Positions 29,787 through 39,250 of a stretch of 64,000 nt of DNA are shown piece after piece. The position numbers and the translations under genes are program-made. Source of the stretch: Candidatus Woesearchaeota archaeon (GTDB taxonomy: Archaea > Nanobdellota > Nanobdellia > Woesearchaeales > DSVV01); assembly GCA_018661705.1 (NCBI GenBank), contig JABJHR010000014.1, forward strand, positions 62,001 to 126,000, read 5' to 3'. The notes below the pieces were generated by a model. The model was not told the origin of the DNA and ran no database searches. It worked only from the letters and a program-made list of their open reading frames with translations. Numbering within the stretch: position 1 is the first letter of the stretch; each line of letters starts with the position of its first letter.

Positions 29787-30761
29787 CTATTCAAAAACAC
29801 ATTTAGGAGGACCAATAGAAATAAACTCTTTATGAAATAAGGATATTTCCATTATTCTATTATCTGGAAATGCTTCCTCAACTCCTAATAACACATTTTT
29901 TAATTTATAGGGATCTTCAACAAATATTCCAAACTCAATAAAAGGATCACCAACATACTCTGCAATAAAACTTACTTGAGAATGTTGCTTTAAGTAAGAT
30001 AGAAGTTTTTCTCTTTCATCAACCTTTTTATTTTTTGAGAAAATACTGTATTGAAACAATCCAATCTTAGAAACATCAACAAAAATTGAATAATTTCGGA
30101 TAATTTTAGAATTTTCTAATTGTTTTATTCGCTTTGCAACTGCAGGAGCTGTTAATTTTACTTTTTTAGCTAATTCAACACATTCAATTCTAGAATTTGT
30201 TGCTAATTCTTTCAATAAAATCTTATCTTTATTATCAATAAGGTAATTTGATATTTTTGTTTGTTTTCCAGAGAAGAATTTTGTGTTGAAATATTTTTCA
30301 TATAAGAAAGTATTCTTCCTATGTAAAGTAAATCTGTAATTAATAATATCATTTTTGAATTTATCATATAGAATTAAAAATTTCTCATCTAATTCTTGAT
30401 TTGTCTTCCCAATTATTGACAAGCCAAACCCCCAAACTCCTGAATGCTCTGCCACCCAAGAGACAGAATCAGATGCATCCAGAAATTGTTTAAAGTTTTT
30501 TTCTTTGTGTGATTTTATGTTGAGAAAAACAGCTGCTCCAATAAAACCTAATTTTTCTATGTCTATTTCTGTAACAAAATCCAATATAATTTTGTCTTTC
30601 TTTAGTTTGTTTATTCTGTAAGTAATTACTTCTCTTGATGCTTTTATTTTCTTAGCTAATTTTGTTAATGGAATTCTTGAATTTCTAATTAGTTCTGACA
30701 GTATTTTGGCATCTAATTTATCTAAACAGCAATTTTCATTCGTTTTTGATTTATTGCCCAT
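29787..30761 (-). CDS. Lrp/AsnC-family regulator with two HTH-AsnC modules
   Basis: LDAKILSELIRNSRIPLTKLAKKIKASREVITYRINKLKKD and a second copy DKILLKELATNSRIECVELAKKVKLTAPAVAKRIKQLE. Confidence 0.85.
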   Translation of the reverse strand: MGNKSKTNENCCLDKLDAKILSELIRNSRIPLTKLAKKIKASREVITYRINKLKKDKIILDFVTEIDIEKLGFIGAAVFLNIKSHKEKNFKQFLDASDSVSWVAEHSGVWGFGLSIIGKTNQELDEKFLILYDKFKNDIINYRFTLHRKNTFLYEKYFNTKFFSGKQTKISNYLIDNKDKILLKELATNSRIECVELAKKVKLTAPAVAKRIKQLENSKIIRNYSIFVDVSKIGLFQYSIFSKNKKVDEREKLLSYLKQHSQVSFIAEYVGDPFIEFGIFVEDPYKLKNVLLGVEEAFPDNRIMEISLFHKEFISIGPPKCVFE

Positions 30762-30867
30762 ATTTACATAAATAAAGTATACTAGTTTATAAAGTTTATT
30801 ATTGTAAAATATTTATAAGAAAGTCTTATATAATCTAAGTTAGTTCTTATTAAGAGGGGGTAAAAAA

Positions 30868-31818
30868 ATGAATCCAGTAACACAAACAATAGAAGCAATA
30901 GTAAAAACCATAGGTACAGAAGAGTTCGAGAACACAGGAGATGTAAAAATCAATAGAGAAAAACTTGATGAATTCTGTACAAATTTTGATTATAAAAAAG
31001 CAAAATATTGGATGGATGATTGCCCAATAGATTTATCCTGGATGGACGAACAAGATAAATTAGCTTTTCTCTTTGTTTTTAACTCAAGTAGTTTTAGTTA
31101 TTGGAATGATCCAGAATGGAAAGCAGAAGGTTATGAATATGAAATGTATAGAGGAACATGGAATATGCTTTTTGCTTTAAACAAAGCTATTAAAAATAAT
31201 AGGCAATTGCTTGATCCAAATTATTTATCTACAATCAATGAGGAAGAATTAGGAATTATACTTAAAGGAAATATTAAAATACCATTATTAAAAGAAAGAG
31301 CAGCAATCTTAAGAGAATTAGGAAAAGGTGTTGTTGAAAGTTTTAACAGCGATTTCAATGAAGTATTAATGACTGCAAATTATGATGCAATTGAATTTGT
31401 CAAACTAATGGTTTCTGAATTTCCAACTTTTAATGATTCATCTGTCTATAAAGGACACAAAGTTTGTTTTTACAAAAGAGCACAATTATTAGCTTCAGAT
31501 ATATCAAATGGCTTTACTGATCTTAGCAATTCAGATAAATTAACTGCATTAGCTGATTACATAGAACCAATGGCATTACGGCAACTAAGAATTTTTGAAT
31601 ATTCACCAAGATTAGCACACATTGTAAATAATAAAATAGAAATCCCTAGCAAAAGTGAAATGGAGAATGAAATCAGAATAAAAAATGTTTACACTGCAAA
31701 ATTAATCTCTAAAAGAACAGGATTAACACAAATGCAAATAAATGATGCACTATGGAATATGAAATCCATTATTTCAGACATTTACAAACATCATAGGACA
31801 AGAGGATGTAATTATTAA
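30868..31818 (+). CDS. DUF2419 / QNG1-like queuosine 5'-phosphate N-glycosylase (queuosine salvage)
   Basis: SSSFSYWNDPEW, YRGTWNMLFALNKAI, IPLLKERAAILRELGKGVVESF, VCFYKRAQLLASDI, LADYIEPMALRQLRIFEYSPRL parallel my recollection of human C9orf64/QNG1. Confidence 0.8.
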   Translation: MNPVTQTIEAIVKTIGTEEFENTGDVKINREKLDEFCTNFDYKKAKYWMDDCPIDLSWMDEQDKLAFLFVFNSSSFSYWNDPEWKAEGYEYEMYRGTWNMLFALNKAIKNNRQLLDPNYLSTINEEELGIILKGNIKIPLLKERAAILRELGKGVVESFNSDFNEVLMTANYDAIEFVKLMVSEFPTFNDSSVYKGHKVCFYKRAQLLASDISNGFTDLSNSDKLTALADYIEPMALRQLRIFEYSPRLAHIVNNKIEIPSKSEMENEIRIKNVYTAKLISKRTGLTQMQINDALWNMKSIISDIYKHHRTRGCNY

Positions 31819-31855
31819 TTTATTAAAAAAATTAAAAACACAAATTAAAAAAACT

Positions 31856-32878
31856 TCAAACTTCTTTATCTAAAACTTCCCTATTAAGTTCAAGGTTTTC
31901 CCCTGTATACAATACAGACCCAACTTTTTTAAAACCCGAGAAAGGCTTCCCAATACTTTCTAAGTATTTCATTGCTTCATTAGCTATTTCCCCATTATCA
32001 CATGGAAATACTGAACCTGTATGTTGGTCCGTCATTAATTGATAAATTTGCAATGCTCTTGTAAAACTTTTTCTTTGATTAAATCCAGATTCAAAAGTAT
32101 GATTACCTAAAACATTATTAATCAACAAATGTGTAGATTCATGATATGCTTTTAAAAAAGGAGTAGCATCTTCTTGAAGCGGCATAACTGCTAAATCTAT
32201 ATTTCCTTGATAAACATGCACTGCAGGATGTTTATAACCAGTATCAACAACTTCTTTTATTGATTTTCCTGAATAAAAAGCAGATAAAAGCACATTATGT
32301 AAAGAGTAATCATGCCCACCATTTCCTGGAATTTTAATTGGAAGATTCATGTTTCCAGTAGGGGTTCCATCTTCTATATTTTTAAAATCAAACTCTGTAG
32401 ATAATACAGCAGAAAGCTTTTCACCTTTAGTATAACCATTCAAAAACATAGCAGAATGTGATACTAACATACTAACTTTATATTCCACATCTTTAAATGA
32501 CGTTGTAAAACCAATCCTATTGGTTGGCTCAACTGTTTGTTCTAATCCATTAAGAATAGGTTGAAAATGTTCTTGTAACATTTCCCACATTTCACCAGAC
32601 AAACTAGAAATATATTGGAATCTTTCTTTTTCTTCATTACTAGGGCCACTATAACATCTTTCAAAATGTTCTGGATTCAGAAACTTCAAGAACATCATCA
32701 TATCGAATCGGGAATTATCCTGCATTGTTCTAGAAAGATCAGCAAGAGATTCATAGGCTCTTTTAAATTCACCATCACCAACATCAAAATAAAATGCCCT
32801 AGGAGGATTCTTACCAAATCCACCATCTGCATTAAGATTTTTTCCACTAACACCTAAATCAGATATTCCATGTACCAT
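31856..32878 (-). CDS. Hypothetical protein with HExxH motif
   Basis: LKAYHESTHLLINN. Confidence 0.55.
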   Translation of the reverse strand: MVHGISDLGVSGKNLNADGGFGKNPPRAFYFDVGDGEFKRAYESLADLSRTMQDNSRFDMMMFLKFLNPEHFERCYSGPSNEEKERFQYISSLSGEMWEMLQEHFQPILNGLEQTVEPTNRIGFTTSFKDVEYKVSMLVSHSAMFLNGYTKGEKLSAVLSTEFDFKNIEDGTPTGNMNLPIKIPGNGGHDYSLHNVLLSAFYSGKSIKEVVDTGYKHPAVHVYQGNIDLAVMPLQEDATPFLKAYHESTHLLINNVLGNHTFESGFNQRKSFTRALQIYQLMTDQHTGSVFPCDNGEIANEAMKYLESIGKPFSGFKKVGSVLYTGENLELNREVLDKEV

Positions 32879-33008
32879 AATTATTACCCCATTACAGATA
32901 TAAGATAAGAAATAAAGTATTTAAGTTTTATGGTAATATAGAACAAGCAATGAAATGAAATTCAACTAAATAGAATAAAACAGAATTAAAATTTAATTCA
33001 TTAAATCA

Positions 33009-34115
33009 CTAACAATACTTCTCAACTAACTCCCTAGCTATCTTCCTCAATTTAGGAATTCCAATTAAATCAGGATTAGCAGGGATAATTGCTCCTTTTA
33101 GATGGTCTGTTCTTCCTGCAGTTGCTGCATATTGTAAGGCACCTTTCATTACTTCAGTCATGTAAGCTGGAACTCTTTCTGAATGAGATAAATCCTGCAT
33201 TACTTTTAATGTTCCGTGTTCATGGCTTGCATCTCTATCTAAATCAACAACAAAAGTTGCAGCTGCATATCTTCTTCCTAATTCAATTGCAGAAAATGCT
33301 TCAATAAGTGTCATTCCAACAATGTCTCCATATTTTTCTCTTACTACACCCTCTGCTTCTGTACTAAATCTATCCCCAGGAATAATAACAGCAACACCCT
33401 TTTCATGAACAGCATTAAAATAATTATTAGCTTTTGCTTTATACGAGAATAAAGCACTTAATCCTTTATCAATCAAGGGCCTTGGATTAACATGAACAAT
33501 TAATCCCATACCAAATACACTGTCAAACTTTCCAGATTCATCTTTAACATCATGAGGAACAACTAAATCATAAACTTGTACTTCAAAAGGAATCTCCATC
33601 CCTAATTTTGCAGCCACTGAATCAACTTTTTTTACAACAGATTTGGGCATGTACTTTCTAAAAGCTGTTCCTAATTTATCCATAAGGCCTGAATTTAAAC
33701 TTCCAACAGCACTTGTTGCTAAGAAAACGGCATTATCAACTTTATCATCTGGAAGAAAATCTCTAACTAACATTTCTCCCGCTAAAATATTTGCTTTATA
33801 TTGTGTAACAGATGGCCCGTATCTTTGTTCATGGCCATGCCTTGGAATAAAAAAAACATTCCCTATTTGTTGATATTCTACAACCCCAGGTCCTAAACCC
33901 TCTGGAAAATTAATTTGTAATTCTGCTGCTTTATCAACAACTCTTGTTTCTTTATATCCAGTATCAATTGTTTTCCATTCAACATCATCAAAAATTGGAC
34001 ATTCATCCACTCCAGAACCACCAAATATTACTATAGCCCTATCATCCATTCCCATTAATTCTTCAAGATTGGGTGCAGGACAGTTTTTCATATTAAAATC
34101 TAAAAAACTTACCAC
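33009..34115 (-). CDS. MTAP/PNP-family nucleoside phosphorylase-like protein
   Basis: AIVIFGGSGVDECPIF, FFIPRHGHEQRYGPSVTQYKANI, FLATSAVGSLN. Confidence 0.75.
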   Translation of the reverse strand: MVSFLDFNMKNCPAPNLEELMGMDDRAIVIFGGSGVDECPIFDDVEWKTIDTGYKETRVVDKAAELQINFPEGLGPGVVEYQQIGNVFFIPRHGHEQRYGPSVTQYKANILAGEMLVRDFLPDDKVDNAVFLATSAVGSLNSGLMDKLGTAFRKYMPKSVVKKVDSVAAKLGMEIPFEVQVYDLVVPHDVKDESGKFDSVFGMGLIVHVNPRPLIDKGLSALFSYKAKANNYFNAVHEKGVAVIIPGDRFSTEAEGVVREKYGDIVGMTLIEAFSAIELGRRYAAATFVVDLDRDASHEHGTLKVMQDLSHSERVPAYMTEVMKGALQYAATAGRTDHLKGAIIPANPDLIGIPKLRKIARELVEKYC

Positions 34116-34217
34116 TTATAAAGATTTATAGACTTCATTGAATATGTTTGAAAATTGTCAAGAACCATCGGTCAATAGACAAGGAGTATATTCACGACAT
34201 ATTAAAAGATAGAATTA

Positions 34218-36908
34218 TTAACGTTTAGACAAATAACTAATTTCAGAGTTAATTCTAGAAAGCATTTGTTGCTGTTTTTTAGTTTTAGGCATCCTCATAT
34301 GTTTTCTAGAATAACTAAATTGTGATATTGCTTTTTTTGCCCAATCTCTTTGTCCAGTTAAATTATACACAAAGGAAGCACCTTCAGCAGCATAAAAAGC
34401 AAGTTCTGTTGCTTTTTGTAGATCATTTGCATCAACACATTTTTCTTGCTCAGTAAATTCTAATCCTGCTAATTGTTTTAATGCAGAATCATAAATAAAA
34501 ATTCCCAAATCAACAAAATGTGCTTTAACTCCTTCTGTAATAGAATCATTAATATTCCCCATCAAACCAAATATTTTTCTTGCATCCACTACAAGTGCAT
34601 AATATTGTTCACTTATTTTTTCATAATCTTTTGTTGCTTCACATGTTCTTGTCGCATTGTAATTTGCAGTTAATGCTTTTTCCCAAACGCTTAATTTAGC
34701 AATTGAAGATTCAGACACTTTAATTAAAAACTTTAAAGCCCTACGAGATTTTCTATAAAAATCCATACAAACATCATAATTATCAACAAGAGAATGCAAG
34801 GTAGAATTTGTTAAATCTATTAATTCATGTGCAACATTTTTTCTTGCAAGAATACTTGAACTATGCGGCTGCAACATTTCTTCAAGTTGAGACGCCCTAT
34901 TAATCTTATCTTGTAATCTAGATTCATGACCTAATCTTATTAAAACTGCTGGTTCAAATACTTCTCCAAACTCATCTCTTTTTTCCCCCAATGCATTCAT
35001 AACTACAACCCCTACGTTATTAACATTAGGTTCTCCTTTTGTTGTTTCTTCTTTTCCATTAGTTGTTCTTGTTTTTCTATTACCTGTTTCTTCATCACCA
35101 TCATCATGCATCCCACTCCTAATTAAATGTTCTGGAGTATAACCTAAAGAAGAATAAAACTCTTCTGCCCATTCACAAGTTTCTTTTATTGAATATGCTT
35201 GTCTTATGACTGCTTTAGATATTTTAAGCATTTTATCTTCAAGCCGTGATAATATTCGAGTATTTCCTATAGCTTCTCTTACTGATTTCGCATAAGATTC
35301 AAATGCTTTTTTTGCATTTGAAATATCCTGATTTTGATCAAAAAGTTCATGATAAGTTTCAGCAATAAGTTCATATTGTAAACCTAGATTACCAAGATTC
35401 TTTTCTAAAGTAAGTCTAATTAAATTTTCCATAGCATCAATTGCCATGTCTGCAAATCTTTGATTATAACCAAGACTAAGGACTTTATTGCAAAACTTTC
35501 CCATTACAAGATAAGTTTTACTTGCATGTTTTGGATCAACATCTTCCAACATTATAGCAGATTTAATAGAATCTTCGTAACATTTATCTGCTGTGCTTCG
35601 AAAACCATTTTTATAAGCTTCTTCGCTTACTTCCGCATCCTGCAATAAGAAAAAAAGACCTTCAGCCATTGTAGAAGCAAAACCAAGTGAATATGCAAGA
35701 TGTTTTTTATGTCTCTCTTCAGATAAAACATCAGGAAATCTGTTAAATATTCTTTCTGCAAGTTTATATCCTGCCCTTGCTTTTGCTTTCCAAGTTATAA
35801 CTTCAGAAATGTGGTCTCTGTGTTCAGCAATAAACCTTGCCATGTCTCCAATAACACAAGCATTGTAAAAAGAAAGTTCAGGATTAATTTCTGGACCTAA
35901 AGCAAGAGCTTTTGAATAGAATTTGTAACCAATAAAAGCTGCACTAAGAAGATTATCTTTTTCTGCTGGATCTACTTTTTTTCTTTTACTTGGCCCAAAC
36001 AATTCAACAATTGATTTACCATATTCACCGACATGATTATAAATAAAAAAAAGAATTGATTTATCTTCAAATTGTTCTGCAAAATTAACAGCCATAAGAT
36101 GAGAATCAGTTGCTTTTGTTATCCATTCTTTATTTTTAAGTAAAATAACTGCCTCTAAAGCAATTTCAGCAGCATTTCTGTAATAAACAGAAGCCAATTT
36201 AGGATTGGTTATACTCAATGTTTGAGCACACTTAAAATAATCATTAAAACATTTTTCAATCCATTTTTTGGCGTGATCTTTCTGATCATATTCTTTTCCA
36301 TTTTCTTCTGCTTCTTGTTCATTTTTTACATCACCAATGTACATAATTCGTTGAAAAATATATTTAGCAGCTTCTGCAGCAAAACCAAATGCATGTGCAG
36401 CATGATCAACATCAATTATTTGACATAATTCAGCTGATCGTTTGTAACCTTTATACCATTTCTTTGCCCAAAATAAATCAGCTGTTTCTTTAAATAAAAG
36501 TCCTGCAGCATCTGCTTTGTAAGCATGAAGATGTGCTTCCATCTTAGCAAGATCAGGTGAAATTTCTGTAATATCTACATTTCCTCTTTCTTGTTCTAAT
36601 TTTTCAATACCTTCGTTGCAATAATCATAAAGCTTATTAAAAAGAATATGATCAATACCTAATGGTTTTTCAGCAGTACCATCATTCCCTTCCCAAAGCT
36701 CATTTTTTTCCTGTTCTTCTTTAAACAACCTTGTAGCTACTTTTGTTATTTTTTTGATAAATTCAACACTTTCATGATCAACTGAATCATTTTCAACCAT
36801 ATATTCTAGAATTAAAGGAATTGTTTCTGCTTTGCCACCTTCAGAACTCCAGTTATGATATTCCCATTCAACTAATAAATCAAGCCTTTCTTTCTGATCA
36901 CTATCCAT
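34218..36908 (-). CDS. Large alpha-helical (TPR-like) protein
   Basis: 896 aa, Ala/aromatic helix-pair pattern throughout, no signal peptide. Confidence 0.65.
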   Translation of the reverse strand: MDSDQKERLDLLVEWEYHNWSSEGGKAETIPLILEYMVENDSVDHESVEFIKKITKVATRLFKEEQEKNELWEGNDGTAEKPLGIDHILFNKLYDYCNEGIEKLEQERGNVDITEISPDLAKMEAHLHAYKADAAGLLFKETADLFWAKKWYKGYKRSAELCQIIDVDHAAHAFGFAAEAAKYIFQRIMYIGDVKNEQEAEENGKEYDQKDHAKKWIEKCFNDYFKCAQTLSITNPKLASVYYRNAAEIALEAVILLKNKEWITKATDSHLMAVNFAEQFEDKSILFFIYNHVGEYGKSIVELFGPSKRKKVDPAEKDNLLSAAFIGYKFYSKALALGPEINPELSFYNACVIGDMARFIAEHRDHISEVITWKAKARAGYKLAERIFNRFPDVLSEERHKKHLAYSLGFASTMAEGLFFLLQDAEVSEEAYKNGFRSTADKCYEDSIKSAIMLEDVDPKHASKTYLVMGKFCNKVLSLGYNQRFADMAIDAMENLIRLTLEKNLGNLGLQYELIAETYHELFDQNQDISNAKKAFESYAKSVREAIGNTRILSRLEDKMLKISKAVIRQAYSIKETCEWAEEFYSSLGYTPEHLIRSGMHDDGDEETGNRKTRTTNGKEETTKGEPNVNNVGVVVMNALGEKRDEFGEVFEPAVLIRLGHESRLQDKINRASQLEEMLQPHSSSILARKNVAHELIDLTNSTLHSLVDNYDVCMDFYRKSRRALKFLIKVSESSIAKLSVWEKALTANYNATRTCEATKDYEKISEQYYALVVDARKIFGLMGNINDSITEGVKAHFVDLGIFIYDSALKQLAGLEFTEQEKCVDANDLQKATELAFYAAEGASFVYNLTGQRDWAKKAISQFSYSRKHMRMPKTKKQQQMLSRINSEISYLSKR

Positions 36909-37055
36909 ATATATATTAGAATCCTATATCTATTTATATATTTTATTAGATATTACCATTAAATAGTGATTAAATCACAAGATCATTGCATAATATTGTC
37001 AAAAGAGAAAGTCAAACCTCGAAATCCTTATAAAACCCAAAAAATACCCGAAAGT

Positions 37056-37970
37056 ATGGCAAAAGCACCAGGTAAAATAATACTTTTTGGAGAACATTTT
37101 GTTGTTCATGGAAGTTATGCAATTTCTGCAGCAATTGATAGGTTTAGTGAGGTTAAAGTTGAAACAAACAAAAAACAATTGTCTGAAACAAAAAAAATAT
37201 CAGTAACATACAATAATGAAACCGTAAGAACAGAAAGCAAATTATGTATGGGAGTAAAAAACATATTAAATTATTTAAAATTAAATGAAAATCTAAACAT
37301 AACAATTAACTCAACAATAAAAGGAAGTGGTTTAGGAAGTAGTGCTGCATTCTGTGTTGCTTTTGCAAAAGAATTAAATGAAAAATTTGATTTAAAACTA
37401 GAAAACCCAGACATCAACATTGCAGCATATGAAGGAGAAAAAGCATTCCATGGTAATCCTTCGGGAGTAGACAACACAACAAGTTTGTATGAAGGAATTT
37501 TATTATTTAACAAGGACATTAAAACTCAACTTTTGGATCATTCCACCATAGAAGTAAAAGAAAAAATAAAATTAATTTTAGTAAACACAGGTAAAAAAAC
37601 AAACACAATCAAAATAGTTGAAGAAGTTAAAAAAATAAAAGAACTAGATCAAGAAAAGTTCAAACATTATATTGCAGAAATAAATCATTTAGTTGATGAT
37701 GCAAAAGATGCAATTTTAAACCATGACCTCCCATACATTGGACAATTAATGCTCTTTAATCAAGCATTATTAGAAAAAATTGGAGTTTCAACACCAGAAA
37801 TTAGAACAATTATAACAACAGGCATTAATAACGGTGCATTAGGTGGAAAAATAACTGGAGCTGGTGGAGGAGGAAATGTCATATTACTGTACGACGATGA
37901 AAAGAATAAGGAAAAGATTATAAATGAGTTAAATAATAAAGGATATGAGAGTTTTAGTATTGAAATTTGA
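37056..37970 (+). CDS. mvk: Mevalonate kinase (GHMP kinase)
   Basis: MAKAPGKIILFGEHFVVHGSYAISAAID, IKGSGLGSSAAFCVA, GGKITGAGGGGNVI; supplied ORF starts at 36966 but ATG at 37056 fits the family start. Confidence 0.92.
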   Translation: MAKAPGKIILFGEHFVVHGSYAISAAIDRFSEVKVETNKKQLSETKKISVTYNNETVRTESKLCMGVKNILNYLKLNENLNITINSTIKGSGLGSSAAFCVAFAKELNEKFDLKLENPDINIAAYEGEKAFHGNPSGVDNTTSLYEGILLFNKDIKTQLLDHSTIEVKEKIKLILVNTGKKTNTIKIVEEVKKIKELDQEKFKHYIAEINHLVDDAKDAILNHDLPYIGQLMLFNQALLEKIGVSTPEIRTIITTGINNGALGGKITGAGGGGNVILLYDDEKNKEKIINELNNKGYESFSIEI

Positions 37971-38024
37971 TAATAAAATTATGAAAGAGAAGAAAAAAAT
38001 CATAAAAATAAATTTTAATAAAAG

Positions 38025-39029
38025 GTGAATAAAATCAAAGCAACAGCAATCGCACACCCAAATATTGCATTAATCAAATATTGGGGTAAAAGAAATGATG
38101 AATTAAAAATCCCAACTGTTTCTAGTATTTCTGTAACTCTTGACAATCTTTATACAAAAACAACTGTTGAGTTTAATGAAAAATTTGAAGAAGATAAATT
38201 CTCACTAAATGATAAAACAGTTACTGGCGGAGTAGTATTAAAACGAGTTATTGAACTTCTTGATTTAATCAGAAAACATTCAAAAAAAAATCAGTTTGCA
38301 AAAGTTGTAAGTGAAAATAATTTTCCAGATGCAGCTGGATTAGCAAGCAGTAGTTCTGCTTTTGCTGCATTAACAATGGCAGGATGCAACGCCATAGGTT
38401 ATGGCATAAATAAAAAAGAAATGTCAATAATTGCCAGACAAGGTTCAGGATCAGCATGCAGAAGTATTTTTGGTGGATTTGTTGAATGGAAAAAAGGTAA
38501 AAAAGACGATGGCACTGATAGTTTTGCGGAACAAATTGCAGACGAAAAGCATTGGGAAGACTTCAGAATAATTGTTTTAATTGTAAATCCAAAAGAAAAG
38601 AAAATTAAATCAACAGAAGGAATGAAAATTAGTGTTAATTCATCTGAGTTGTATGAAGCTTGGATAAAAGCAAGTGAAAATGATGCTGGAAAAATTAAAC
38701 AATATCTTTTGGAGAAAAATTTAACAGAAACAGGAAAAATTGCAGAACAAAATTGTTTACGAATGCATTCTGTCATGATCAGTTCAGACCCTTCATTAAT
38801 TTATTGGAATCCTGAAACAGTTACATTAATAGATAAAATTCAAGCAATGCAAAGTAATGGATTAGATTTACATTTTACAATTGATGCTGGCCCAAACATA
38901 AAAATTATTTGCCAGGAAAAAGATGTTGAAAAAATTCTAAACTGTTTAGAACAAGCACCATTTATTCATGATTTTGTTGTATGTAGCCCAGGTAAAGGCG
39001 CTGAAATAGTAGATGATCATTTGTTTTAA
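38025..39029 (+). CDS. mvaD: Diphosphomevalonate decarboxylase
   Basis: ATAIAHPNIALIKYWGKRNDELKIPTVSSISVTLDNLYTKTTVEF, FPDAAGLASSSSAFAALT, GSGSACRSIFGGFVEW. Confidence 0.92.
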   Translation: MNKIKATAIAHPNIALIKYWGKRNDELKIPTVSSISVTLDNLYTKTTVEFNEKFEEDKFSLNDKTVTGGVVLKRVIELLDLIRKHSKKNQFAKVVSENNFPDAAGLASSSSAFAALTMAGCNAIGYGINKKEMSIIARQGSGSACRSIFGGFVEWKKGKKDDGTDSFAEQIADEKHWEDFRIIVLIVNPKEKKIKSTEGMKISVNSSELYEAWIKASENDAGKIKQYLLEKNLTETGKIAEQNCLRMHSVMISSDPSLIYWNPETVTLIDKIQAMQSNGLDLHFTIDAGPNIKIICQEKDVEKILNCLEQAPFIHDFVVCSPGKGAEIVDDHLF

Positions 39030-39068
39030 TTGTTTTAATATTCTTTATTGATTTTATGTTTTTAAAAA

Positions 39069-39176
39069 TCCAATAACAAAGATGCAGACAGACCGGGGGT
39101 TGTCCCTTACGGGGTGGTCTGTAGGACAAAGCAAAGCTTTGGCCGTCTGCCATCATTATTGTTGTTGGATTTTTTA
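39069..39176 (+). repeat. Long inverted-repeat element A5, architecturally similar to family A
   Basis: AATCCAATAACAAAGATGCAGACAGACC...GGTCTGT...GGCCGTCTGCCATCATTATTGTTGTTGGATT. Confidence 0.65.
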
Positions 39177-39250
39177 TAAGCAATTGGTTCATCAGAATAA
39201 AACACCATCATTCAACAAACTATTTAAACACAAAAAAATTACAAACCCAT

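Noticed and set aside
37271-37519. Minus ORFs opposite GHMP kinases (37271-37519, 38399-38776, 39220-39585, 39512-39766)
   Set aside because: Opposite strand of confident enzymes; no independent signal.
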